A stretch of DNA of 64,000 nucleotides from Bimuria novae-zelandiae CBS 107.79 (taxonomy: Eukaryota > Ascomycota > Dothideomycetes > Pleosporales > Didymosphaeriaceae). This document shows, piece by piece, positions 11,651-22,523 of this stretch (within the stretch, counting starts at the first letter, position 1; each line of letters begins with the position of its first letter). The notes beneath the pieces are model-generated. The model was given only the letters and a program-made list of their open reading frames with translations, searched no databases and was not told the DNA's origin. A program made the translations under genes and the position numbers. Location: NCBI GenBank assembly GCA_010015655.1, contig ML976691.1, positions 227,849 through 291,848 on the forward strand, written 5' to 3'.

Positions 11651-12801
11651 TGATTTCGAGTGTCTATTGGCTTTGATCTCAGAGTCGGGTAATGCCGGTG
11701 AGGGCGTTGGGTTATGGCTGTGGCTGAGTTTCTATCGTCTTTCTAATGTGAGAGCAGAGAGAGGAGAAAGGAGGATGTAGGGGTATGGTGACTCAGATAT
11801 CTGGGCATCTCCGCGACTACCTCGCTTCATTTCCGTGCATTGATCCTTTACGATTTATGCACGCAGGCTCGGATTGGTCCTATAGCCTTTCACATCTTAA
11901 TGGTTTCCAGCTCATAGTTGCACTGGCAACAATAGCAACAGTGAATTACCTGAAGATGCAAATTAAGCGGAGAAAGCCTTTCAAGGAAGCCAAGCGACAA
12001 GTCTCATGCTTACCTACAGTATCCTGAAGCTAGGCTACACGCGGAGCGACAGCCACTGATGCATCTACTTTGCACAATGTGTTCACACTGGATCGTCTGT
12101 GAGTCTATACTGCAGTGTTACACAACTAATTTCTGCAGTGACCAAGGCCATGCACGTTCATGAACGCCTTCCTCATTCAGCCTCGCTGTAGGGCTACAGT
12201 TATGCAGCCCTACGTCAGAGTTTCTCGTAGCGCGGCCGGCTGTAAGCGACACACTCGGTGATGCTGAACGCCTGTGCAGAGGTTGTCAGTCAACAGAGAT
12301 AGCGGGTCAGCCCCGGCTAATATTAGAGTCATCCATGGACCCGTGGACGTAGGCCCATCACGAGGCTCGAGGGTAACGTCATGCGCGCGCCTGTCTCAGA
12401 ATACGCATCACCGGAAGAGCAAAGGGTTACTTGTGTTTGTATGGTTTGCATGGCTTTGTCAGGCCGGCGCTTTGATGATGTAGGTCGCGCGTCGGGGCTT
12501 CGTCCGTCGCCGCCCCTCCGCCGCCGCCGCAAAATCAAATCCCAGCTCGGCACTTGGTTTCCAGATCTCACACTCAATTCCTCACACCAGCCACACATAC
12601 AAAGAAATCCCTCCCTTTTCTGAGTAAAAGACCAGGACCGCATTCTGACCGGCAGTCGCAGCTGCAAGGGACGACAAAGCGGCGCAGCGCTGAAACTCGG
12701 AACCCGTGCGGCTTTATCCCAGCGCCGCGCGGGCGAGGCGGGGCTCTTCACGACACGCTTCGAGGGCGGCTTTTCGAAGTGGGCAGAACTGACAAGCGAG
12801 C
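11651..12801. other. Intergenic, head-to-head between 2EXR-like gene and ATG101
   Basis: 1.15 kb holding both promoters. A small frame at 11785-12027 (80 codons, one hydrophobic stretch) could be read as a micro-protein, but nothing supports it. A GCC/CCG-rich stretch lies at about 12500-12535. Confidence 0.45.
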
Positions 12802-13558
12802 ATGGAGTCCCGACGGCGGCCAGAGTACCACCTGGATATCTTCGCCGACCTGGCCTGCGTCAAGGACGTCGTGAAAGGTATGTTTACCGTCCCTTTCGTC
12901 CCGCGCCTGTCCGGACCCACCTGCCGCTGCCCAACCAAGTGAGCAACAACACCGTAGGTTCCGCGCTGACTCGGTTCGCACGCCAGCAATACTGCACACC
13001 ATCTTCTTCCACCGCTACTTCACGTCGATATCGCCGCTCACGCGAGACCTGCTCGACCTCACGCTACCCGCCATCGATGACGTCGACCTCGAGACGCTGA
13101 TCGACCAGCGCACCATTGCGCTTGTGCGCGCCATTGAGAGCACCCACCAGCAGCGCGGGCGGGGGCAGCTCGTCGTACAGTTCTTCGAGAAGAGGAGGAG
13201 AAAGACGTACTTTTTCGGCAAGGCGGACGAGGACGTATGCTGGGAGCAGTGGACGCTGGATGTGACGCTTGCGACACCGCGCACCGAGGCTGGTACGCTC
13301 CCTTTTACACTCGCCCATTCACACGAAGCATACACTGACACTGCCCTCTTGCGTGCAGATGTCCTCAAAGTCCGGCGTGCCATGACCAAGTCGCTCGAAA
13401 AGGCCGCGCACAAGATCATCGGCATCGTCAACCGCGACAAAGACCACATCCCCCCAATCACCACCACCGACGCGAACCCGTTCCCCTACCATGTCATCGT
13501 GAACCCCAAAGCCGCGTCCGACCAGAATACGTGGGGCCCGCGGATGGGCATTTTTTGA
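12802..13558 (+). CDS. ATG101: Autophagy-related protein 101 (HORMA domain)
   Basis: Subunit of the Atg1/ULK initiation complex, binding Atg13 through HORMA-HORMA contacts. Exons join(12802..12877, 12987..13292, 13359..13558) give 193 residues, near the usual 200-220. The protein is one HORMA domain: the YHLDIFADLACVKDVVK start, the AILHTIFFHRYF helix at the first junction, the ETLIDQR and VQFFEKRRRK strands, the conserved CWEQWTLDV segment bearing the WF-finger neighbourhood, and the C-terminal DHIPPITTTDANPFPYHVIV safety-belt region ending in WGPRMGIF. Introns of 109 and 66 bp fall in phase 1. Filamentous fungi and animals carry Atg101 where budding yeast uses Atg29/Atg31. The identification rests on recognition of this signature. 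Confidence 0.92.
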
Positions 13559-14460
13559 AACGTATCCCAGACCGATGGCGGGGGCGGGGTAGGTAGTAAG
13601 CCCTCGGCATGACTCCATTGTACCCACACCCACACCGCGAGTCATACGCCGCATAGCCGTTACGACGCTGCGCGCTGCACCGTTTCGCATCGCTGCATTT
13701 TTAGGGGAACAGATTCTTTGTTGTCGCTACGAAACAAAACAAGAGGTGGAAAAGCAATATAGAATAAAAGTGCAACGGGCACATACAGCCGTATGATAGG
13801 GAAGCGACACGAGAGCCACGGCGTTCAACACTTCTTCGTTGGAGACTTTTCAATCTTTCCTTGCACCCCGCCCCCCTTCCGCCTCCGCCGCCGAAAAGAC
13901 CCGAAGAGGGAAGAAGAGCCGAGTTGAGCCGAGCTGGGCCGTACAGTGTCCGCGCGCGTGTGCGGGCAGCAAAAGATGCTGATGATGATGATGATGATGA
14001 TGATGATGGCATGATGGGAATGCGGTGATGAGATGGAGATGTAATTACACAAGATACCCCTTCCCCAATGATATTCTGTTTGCAGATGTATCGCGTTTGT
14101 GCGGGAGCTGTGATGTGTGTTATACCCCGGTGGTTTACCTAGAACTGGTGATTGTAGCATAGTTATGTTATGCCCTACATGCGACGGCTAATAGGTAGAG
14201 GGTGAGTTGAAATCCCTGATCCGTTGTTTGCAGCGCAGTCACGGAAAACAGTAGGGTGTAGATGTTGGTTGAAGATGGCGTCTTGGGTCTATCTCTACCA
14301 AGGAGCCGTGGGTTTGCAATGCGCAACGATAACGCGAGGAGTGCGTGCCCAACCTCCAGCATCTCTGCACCCGCCCTGCCTGCCAGCCGGTCGGTCGGCC
14401 TCATACGCCCGAGCATTTCTCAAGGAAGACGAATCCCCTCTTCCCCAACCTCACTCGCTC
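13559..14460. other. Intergenic, tail-to-tail, with GAT microsatellite
   Basis: Lies between the ATG101 and sugar transporter 3' ends. It contains the trinucleotide run described separately. Several overlapping frames here are low-complexity and I do not call them. Confidence 0.5.
13981..14008. repeat. (GAT)n microsatellite
   Basis: Nine uninterrupted GAT units plus one base, in non-coding sequence. Confidence 0.95.
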
Positions 14461-14516
14461 CGCCTACCCTACCGCCTACCCTACCGCCTACCCTACCGCC
14501 TACCCTACCGCCTACG
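14461..14516. repeat. 12 bp tandem repeat overlapping a stop codon
   Basis: The unit CGCCTACCCTAC occurs four times without mismatch, then partially. The stop codon of the sugar transporter (14512-14514, minus strand) lies in its first partial unit. In the transporter's frame every further unit also contains TAG. Confidence 0.9.
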
Positions 14517-16310
14517 CCACCACCCCATCCTTCTCCCTCTCCCCCACCCCATCATGAAACCCATACCTCCTCGCCATCTCCGCGACCCCCCTATCATCCA
14601 GCAGCGGCAACTCCCTCGCGGCTCTCACATAACTAATCCCCTCAAGGTACCCCTTTGCGAAGATCAAATCGATCTCTTCCAAACTACGCTGCTTCGTCTC
14701 TGGGTAAAAGATGTAAATAAGCGGGAAAAACCCCGCATTTATACACGCAAAAACCAAATACGTCCCCCACCCAATATTGTCAATCATAATCGGTGTAATC
14801 ATGACAACCGTAAAGTTGAACAGCCAATTTGAACACGTGCTCATAGCGTTCGCTTTCGCGCGGGTCTTCACGGGGTTTACCTCTGCGGGGTAGAGCCAGG
14901 GGAGGGGCAGCCAGGTTGCGCCGAAGAAGGCGATGTAGGTGAAGAGGCCGACTGCAGCGCCTTTTGCCGCGGAGGCAGTGCCCGGGATGAGGCAGGCCAT
15001 TACAAGGAGCATGGAAAGACACTGCCCGACGGTGCCGATGAGGAAGAGAGAGCGCCTCCCGGCGCGCTCGATTATGAACCACGAGACGGTGGCGAAGATG
15101 CTGTAGACGATCATGTTGACACCGCCGAGGAGGAGGGAGAGTTGTTTTGTGGCGCCGATGGAGTTTTCGAAGAGGAGGGGGAAGAAGTAGATTACTGTTG
15201 GGTGGTGAGTAGATGGGATGGGATGGGGGGAAAAGGGAAGGGAGAGAGGGGGGGATGGCTTACCTGCGTTGCAGCCGCCGACTTGTTGGAAGAACTGCGA
15301 GGAAACGCCGAGCATCATGCGTCTAAAGTGCTGCGTTTTCCCCCCGGTGAAGAGCGCAGAGTACGGCGTGACGCCGCCCTTGTGCCCCGAGGCGTGGATA
15401 CTATCCACAATAATTGTGATCTGCAGCGTCGTCTCTTCGTGGTCGGTAGGCAAGCCCTGCAGCGCAGCAATGACCTTTGTAGCATCATCTGCGCGGTCCT
15501 TAGTCAAGAGCCAGCGCGGACTTTCCGGCAGCCAGAACGGCACGATGAGTACGACGAGTCCAAATATGATCTGGAACGCAATGGGGAAGCGCCAGGTGAG
15601 ATTCGGCGGCCCGTACTGGCACCCGTAGTCGACCCAGTACGCAATCAACGTTCCGAAAGCGATGATGCCGCCCTCGATGCAGATGAGCAGACCGCGGTTT
15701 TTCGTGCTCGAGCACTCGGCCTGGTACGTGGGGATTGTCGACGTGTTCATCCCGTTTCCTACGCCTGTTACGACGCGGCCGATGATGAATTGGGCGGTTG
15801 CTTTGTAGCCCTTGATGGAAGTGACTTGGATGATGACTCCGAGGATCATGATGAGAGCGCCGCAGATCATGGCTCTCCGTCGTCCGAGAAGGTCGCCGAA
15901 AACGAGAACGCCGATAGCCCCGAGGAGGCATCCGATCTCGTATATTGCGGTCACGAAGCCTTGCCATGTGGCATTGTCGTGGGTTTCTGGGAAATATTCC
16001 ATGAATGGGTCCGCTGAAATGATACCGGACATGACACCCTCTGAACATCCCGTTAGCAAGCTTTCCTGGAGACTGTAGGTACAGCTTCTCGAGCAAAGTC
16101 TGAGTGGAAATGCCTTTGTCTTTTGCCCTCGTACCGTAGTCTTGACTTACGATCATAGCCGAACAGCAAAAACCCTGTCGTCGCCACAACAGATACAAGC
16201 AGCCTTAGAGGCCGGTCAGAAAGGCCCACGAACGTAGGTATCTCCCCGCGAGGCGAAATATCACTTTCCCTCAACTCCACCTCAGACGGCTTGTTAGACT
16301 CGTCAGCCAT
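14512..16310 (-). CDS. MFS sugar transporter (hexose transporter family)
   Basis: Proton-coupled or facilitative sugar carrier of the plasma membrane. Exons complement(14512..15194, 15264..16040, 16151..16310) give 539 residues, a normal length for the family. Family marks in order: FLLFGYDQGVMSG across the first junction (helix 1), the FGDLLGRRRAM loop (motif A, helices 2-3), FIIGRVVTGVGNGM (helix 4), the PESPRWLLTKDR signature ending helix 6, SQFFQQVGGCNAVIYF in helix 7, ERAGRRSLF (second motif A) and PETKQRSLEEID after helix 12, a PETKG variant. The 69 bp second intron is pyrimidine-rich and happens to stay in frame, so a naive reading would include it as a proline/serine insert. The substrate is unknown. 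Confidence 0.93.
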
Positions 16311-17699
16311 ATTGCAGCCGTATCCAGCCAGTAAAAAGGAAGCGAACTAGCAGAGGGACCGCAGAACAGTGGGTAAAGCACCACAAAACTATGGGTACGC
16401 GATCGTGGAGTATGGAGTCAGATCTGTGGGGTGTCCTCAGGGTCTTTATCTGCTCGTCCCACTCAGTCCAGTCCAGTCTACCCCCAGCGCCCCCATGTTA
16501 CCAGCAAGGTTGGAACAGTGGCACAAGGTGTGTCTCCTCCCATGCAGCTCTTGCAGGTTGCATCTGACACCGCGGTCCCACTTGCAACGCAGATTCGCAG
16601 CCGTCATTGGGTCAAATCATGGCCGGAGTACACCCCACAGCGAATAGTAAAACCTGGGGAATAATTCCTGAAAGTCAGCAGGTGGTAATTGTTGGCGGTT
16701 TGTACCGTGTTCGGGAAAGCAAGCTTTTCGGCATTCCCGTTCGGCATGATGCCTTTTGAGCCGCACCCCGGTCGAAACTGGGGTGGGGGGCGGGAGGGGC
16801 TGCAGATCTTAGCGCGGACTGAACGCCTATGACGTTGCGGCGGGCACACGCCGTTGCCTGATCGCATCTTTTTCGGAGCCAACACCTGGGATCAAGGTGG
16901 GCGATGTACCGGGCCCTAGAGCCAGTTAAAAGAGCTTCAAAATTGCATTCTCCGGCACTAGGTGAATTAGCAGCCTGTCGATCCATCACTTGAACCAGTT
17001 GAGCAAAGACTTCCGCGACCATCTTGTAGACTCTTTTACTGCTGCCGTGAAACAAAGGGCCTGAACATTTGTAAGGCTGCCAAGATAGACGATTCTTGAT
17101 GGTGCGCGGAGTAGCGTCTTGGGTATCTTGTATGTATCGTGCTTGCTTGAATGTGGAAGGTCGCTAGACCGCGCTGCGCATGTGCCTGTCATCCTCTCTT
17201 CCACGCTATCAGCCTCGGTATCTTTCGGCGGTGTATGGATGAAAGGAAGACTAAATTTTGAGCCGAAGCCGATTCACATGGCACGTTTGACCCGTGAGTG
17301 GGATGGTGAAGCATGATGAGAGAAAGCCCTCTGAGGACTTGTAGAAGCGCGAATCCGAGCGGCTTGTATGACTTCGACGAATTTCACTGTTGGCTCGCTG
17401 AGTATGCTGACAGTGTGTCGGAGAAGGTACCCTCGGCGGAGCAAAAACAGCATTCGGCATATAAACACATCAATTCCAGTTCAGGGTATCTCATCCATCC
17501 AATAAGTAAGCCTATACTGGTCGTCACCGCGCCGGCTCACCCTGAAACACAAACACCTAGACCCCAATGTACGTATGCGGAACGCCGTCGCTCCCAATGC
17601 AACATAAGTCGTTTGCAAAGAATGCTCGCATCATGTTAGATGCAATGCCGAAGATGAATGAAAGAACAAAAGTATCGCAACAACCCCCCGCACAGGCTC
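16311..17699. other. Intergenic, 1.4 kb, no convincing gene
   Basis: Upstream of the sugar transporter and downstream of the ubiquitin protease. Only short frames on both strands, none with a recognisable domain or plausible splicing. Confidence 0.5.
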
Positions 17700-20455
17700 T
17701 CACATAGCAACACACTCCCGGTCGGGTCGATCCTTTGACTTGTGCTTCCCTTTAGCAAGCGCACCCTCTGATCCCGCTGTCGGTGGCTCCCGACTCTTGC
17801 TCCGGAAATGCTTCTTGCTCTTGCTACGAGATACGCCACCATCCTTGTTCAGCTTGCCAGGGCTGACAGGCACCTGTGGCTTTATTGTTTGGATGCTTTC
17901 CGTATTCGTAGGGGTTTCGTGGACGACAATAACGGGGTCTTCAGCGAGGCCGGGGTCCGAAGCCACGAGCTTGTCTTTACTACCTCTGCCTGTTAGCCGG
18001 GATAGCGTCATGGACAGTCGATTTTCGCCGCTTTCGCTACTGGGACGGCTCTTACTACCAGGTAGCCAGGCCTTCGAATTGCGTCGAGATGTAGACAAGA
18101 AGCTCGGTCTTCGCTCGTCTGAAGTCAGCGGCGGGCGACCCCGCGCAAGATTTTGTACACTGGTGTCGAGATCTTCCACGGCGATGCTGCTCCGGCGGTT
18201 GCTCGACATGCTGGTGCGGCCCACAGCTTCGAATCCGGTCACAGAGCCCACTACGGACGAAGGTGCTTCGGCGGAATTCACCTTCTCCCACTCTGTCATA
18301 TCGGTATCGGTCTCGGAGCTTAGCGTCTCCCTTGAAGGCGCGGTGGATATGGTTGCGGATTGAGCTTCGTAATAGCTCGGAGGATCACCTCTAGATGCTA
18401 GCTCCTCATCTATCGGTTGCACTTGGTAGAATAATAGGTAGGGAGATTCTTCCCGTAACGCCTTCTCGATGTCCACATCAACTACACGTGGATTGGAAAG
18501 ATCATCAAACCGTAACCAAGAATCTTCTTCGTCCCCTTGTTCAGTGTTTGACGTGCTGGGACGTTGTCGGGAAGGCGGCTTGTTCGCACGGATAAGAGAC
18601 ACGTAGTGGCCAGAGTCGACAGAAACACCTCGGTGGCAAACTACCGACTGAAGGACCAGCTTAAAATTGCCGAAGAGCGGTCCCTCATCTTGCATACGTT
18701 CGTCGGAGATGAAGTGAGGTAACCCGATCTCCAAGGGTATGTCGACAAACGTATCTAATCGTTTGGGTGTACCATCGAGTGACATCGTATAGCGTTTGAT
18801 GCAAATGCCGAGGACAGGTCGCTTGGAGGAAAAGTGTGCAGCTACTTGAGCATCCGTCTGGGGGACATTATCCGTGTACCAAGGTATGAGGCTGAAGAAT
18901 TGCCAGGCGGGCATCATAACTTCTTTTCTAAGGAGGGATGCTGACCGCGGACGTCCAGAGGAGCTGCTATCCAGCATTTCTTCCAAGTGTTTCTTCTCGT
19001 CAAAACGAGTGCTATCCTTGGAGTGACTGTGAACGGTATACCTCTCGGTGAATATGCTGTCTCCTCGTCGGCGTCCCGCAACTGGTCGGGCTGGTGAGAT
19101 TGGTGATGGAGGAAAGAACGTGGTCGGTGTAGTGACCACTGGCGTCTCTGGTCCAGACAATTCTACTGTTTCAATGTGCATGACTTCCTTCTTTTCACCT
19201 TCTGGTATAGTAGTGTGAACTGAAGGTAAGGTGTTCTGGCGTTGTAGATAACGTTTGACCTCGATTCGGTTGTTGAAATAGTTTTCAAGGCAGTCTTCGA
19301 GAGTGACACCCTTGTCCGCGTCGGTTTCTTCTGGAAGAGCGACTTCGAGTAAGCGTTCGTTGACGAATTTGTGATCGTCTTCCTTGTCCTCGCGCCCCGT
19401 GTGATAGATATCCATCTTCAACGTCAGCAAAGGCAGGTCCAGCACGTCGGTGACGAAAGTAAATGCTTCCGAAGCGTCTTGCTGGCTCACTTCGGCAGCT
19501 TCTTTCCACCCACACTGGGCCAACGCATCCTGAAGACGCTTCGTGAAGTCGACTCGGATGAGCCTACCCGTCCTCAACAGGTTCACCCACAGGCGCAGAA
19601 TGGCGGCGAGTCTCTTCCTTGGTTCGTCGTTAAACTCGTCATACAGCATTGACTCGAAACTGTCTAACCGGGCGAACATGGCGAAGAGGAGGGCGTCAAG
19701 ATAGCACGTCACCATGTTTCGGTTTATGGCACCCACCATGGTAACGTTTGGGTCGAACTCCTTCAGCTCGCCTTCGAGGGATTCGTTCGCGAGGACAAGC
19801 AGGTTGTAAGCCTCGTCGAGGTTGTCTGGAGACCATGTGAGGGCATATTGGACTTGTGGCTCTCCGAGTGTGGTGATACCCGCGGCCTGTAGGCGTTGGA
19901 GGAGCGTCTGCGTGGGTAGCATTAGCATGTGTCGCCTCGCGCGGGTCGAAAAGCTTGGACGCCGAAACGTGTATCTCAGGACAACACACCCCGCAAGTCG
20001 TTGTCCATACTCTGCATACGGTTTTGTATACGCACCTTGGTCTTTTCCGCATCCTTGTCCGAAGGCTTCAGTTCCTCATTGGTGAAGACTTTGTATAGTT
20101 CAGGCGAGGTGGGAGGTTGGCTTTGGCGTGACTGGGGGGTTAAATAGTCAGGAGAGATGGTCGTCGACACTTGGGAATAACATGGTGAAACGTAGGCCGG
20201 AGAAAACCTTGATGATATGAATTGGACACGGCCGCCGATGAACGAGCTCCAGACAGAAGACACCTGTTCCAGACAAGTGGATTTTTGTCGGCGGTGAATC
20301 CTACAGTCGTGGAGGCTCCTGTTCTCGTGGCATAGTAGATTTTGCGAAGAATACGAAGGAGAGGAACGACGTACTTTGCCAAGCGGGTGCTTCAGCGAGC
20401 GCTTCTCGTGGTGATGCTTGTCGCGCCGGCTCAGGAATCGGGAGACGCCGTTCAT
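17700..20455 (-). CDS. Ubiquitin-specific protease (UCH/USP fold) with C-terminal CaaX-like motif
   Basis: Cysteine protease removing ubiquitin from substrates. My model is complement(17700..19907, 19988..20263, 20375..20455), 854 residues. Exon 1 (27 codons, MNGVSRFLSRRDKHHHEKR) is basic. The exon 2 boundary at 20263 is the least certain; exon 2 ends in MDNDLRG and joins TLLQRLQ. The nucleophile Cys (about residue 187) sits in NRNMVTCYLDALLFAMF, which lacks the usual GNTC but keeps CYLDAL. The QQDASEAF helix follows near 262. The His box SVDSGHYVSLI (His about 553) and WLRFDD complete the fold. A 300-residue Ser/Arg-rich, probably disordered tail ends in C-V-A-M, a perfect CaaX pattern suggesting prenylation and membrane attachment. 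It is divergent from uL5m. Confidence 0.85.
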
Positions 20456-20918
20456 GGTTGGTCGCTGAGAGGGATAATACACTGTGGCCGCAGGGGTGAG
20501 GCAGCGGTGACGCCGAGGAGCAGCGTGGCACAGCTGAGCAGGCGGCCAAAGTGAATGTGCGAACACGCGACCGAACCGAATTATGATGTAGGGGGCTGGA
20601 TGGATTCGGCACACGTGGGAAATTTAAAAGAGGCGAGAGCGCCTGGCGAAGCGGCCTGGTGGTTGCTGTGTGCGTCCATGGAGCGAAGGATCAGGATTGT
20701 CACTGCCCTCGAAAGGTGTTGAGAGGGCAGCTGCGAGCCGCATTGAGGTGGGGTGGTTAATTAGTGGTTCCTGCCTCGCCACCATTGGGTGGAGCCCCCA
20801 GGTTGTTGGCTCAACTGGCGCATCCCTGCAACCCAAAGCCCAGGCCAGCCGGCGCGAAAGTTTCGTGCAGGAGCACCTCGTCCCATAGCTACTGCTGCAT
20901 ACAGCAGCCATCGATACT
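20456..20918. promoter_or_regulatory. Divergent promoter of ubiquitin protease and uL5m
   Basis: 463 bp between the two start codons. I see no TATA box. Several in-frame ATGs precede each chosen start on the respective strand, so longer N-termini cannot be excluded. Confidence 0.4.
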
Positions 20919-22071
20919 ATGGCATTGCGCGAGCTGCCGTTTCGTACGGCATCCGGCCTCTCCCGACAGGTACGGCCCGCCATCAGCACTGGGCCCTTCT
21001 CCCCCGGCCGCAATGCCTCGACGGCAGCCATCCAGGACATCGAGGACTCGTCCTCCCTCGCGGTGCCTCCGCCATCAGAAGAGCTTGCGAAGTCATTTGA
21101 TCCGGTAGCGCGGAGCAGACTGAGGCGGCAGGGAAAAAAGCAGCTGCCGGCCAGCAGGTCCATCCCCCCCAATGGCAGGCGGGAGAGCTTGAGCTGACCC
21201 CAGCCAGATACCAATATCGCCCTCCCAAATACTACCGTGGTCCGCTCCATCCTCACCAACCTCCGCCCGCCTCGAATCCTGCATCGCGCGAATTCCAGCC
21301 CGGTCCATTCAGTCTGCCACGCTTGGAACAGACGTACCAGAGCACCATTGCCGCCGACATCCTCACGCTCACATACCAACACCACCCGCCGGGCTACCGA
21401 CCGCCGAAGCTGGAAAACCGACTGCGACAATGGACTGGCGACTCTCCGTACTTCAAGAACCGACCCCTGAGAGGACCACGCGGACGCGGTGAGGAACTCC
21501 GCTTGCTGACGCCTCCACGCACCTTCCGCAACATCCCGAAGATTACAAAAGTCACTGTCCATTCCTACGTGCCTGCCGCTCAGGAGAACAGCGCCCACCT
21601 CCACGTTGCGGGTATGGTAGTGCAAGCCGTCAGCAATGTCCGTGCAACGGCACACAAGTCTAGGCACAATGTGGTCGGCTGGAATCTTCGCGCGGGCAAA
21701 TATGTGGCGGTAACATCACAGATGGAGCGCGAAGATGCGCACCACTTCCTGGCGAAGCTCGTGGACGTGGTATTGCCGCGCATCAAGGAGTGGAAAGGAG
21801 TGCCAGGATCTTCGGGAGACGGAGCTGGAAACATGAGCTTCGGCCTTACACCCCAGCAGGTCGCATTGTTCCCTGAGATCGAGGTCAACTACGACGCGTA
21901 AGTTACCGTCCCTCGTGTATTTCCGCACCATGCTGACATGCATTCAGATACCCACCCAAGATGATCCCGGGTATGCACATCACTGTCCACACCGATGCAA
22001 CGAACAACAAGGACGCACGCCTGCTCCTTCAAGCCATCGGTGTACCCTTCTACGGCAAACTCAATGATTAA
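20919..22071 (+). CDS. MRPL7: Mitochondrial large-subunit ribosomal protein uL5m
   Basis: Structural protein of the mitochondrial 54S subunit, near the central protuberance. Exons join(20919..21157, 21208..21897, 21948..22071) give 350 residues. The N-terminus is Arg/Ser/Ala-rich and acid-poor (MALRELPFRTASGLSRQVR), fitting a mitochondrial presequence. The uL5 body runs from about residue 115: YQSTIAADILTLTYQHH, then KITKVTVHSYVPAA, and the C-terminal GMHITVHTDATNNKDARLLLQAIGVPF typical of L5 C-terminal domains. Both introns are 50 bp. The yeast protein is 292 residues; the extra length is in the N-terminal third. A 347-codon frame on the opposite strand is a shadow. Confidence 0.88.
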
Positions 22072-22523
22072 ACTTCCATCATCTGCCTGTACAAACATGT
22101 AAATTTTGTAAGACAACCGTGTATTATGGACATAGAGTAGCACGTGCTGGTCGCAACAAAGAAGACAGACCATCGACATACAATCTTCCTTGTCGTCTTT
22201 CTCCTCATTGATTCTTCATCGACTCTTTGTTGATATTCTGAGATCTTGGTTCAGATTTAGCTGTGGAGAGCGTGACGCCGCCTATGTCCTCCCAGTTGCA
22301 AAAGCTGGCCTTCTTTCGTTGTATAAGTTTCGGTGATTGTGCTGTCCACCCTGGTGCCTTCAATAAGAAGTCAGTTGATTCAGCTAGCAATCAGTGCAGT
22401 CCATACCCAAGTTTGCAACACTCTGGTCCCAATTGTATTTGTTCATATTTTATTCCCATCTCAGCCCCTCTCAATCTTTACTACATCCAGCCTGTCTTAC
22501 ATTTTTGGCTGCACTACTACATC
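22072..22523. other. Intergenic / 5' region of the SET gene
   Basis: Contains an in-frame upstream ATG at 22263 that would add 87 codons to the SET protein. That extension is cysteine- and aromatic-rich and unlike the body, so I treat it as leader. Confidence 0.4.

Noticed and set aside
11785..12027. 80-codon plus-strand frame with a hydrophobic stretch
   Set aside because: No homology signal, no splice context, in a promoter region; kept only as a note.
15142..16017. 291-codon plus-strand frame
   Set aside because: Shadow of the sugar transporter; charged, domainless composition.
20624..21667. 347-codon minus-strand frame
   Set aside because: It lies opposite the uL5m exons, has no recognisable domain and an Arg/Ser/Gly-rich shadow composition.
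22263..22523. N-terminal extension of the SET protein from an upstream in-frame ATG
   Set aside because: The added 87 codons are unlike the basic N-terminus that follows, and the sequence before 22524 looks like a fungal leader.
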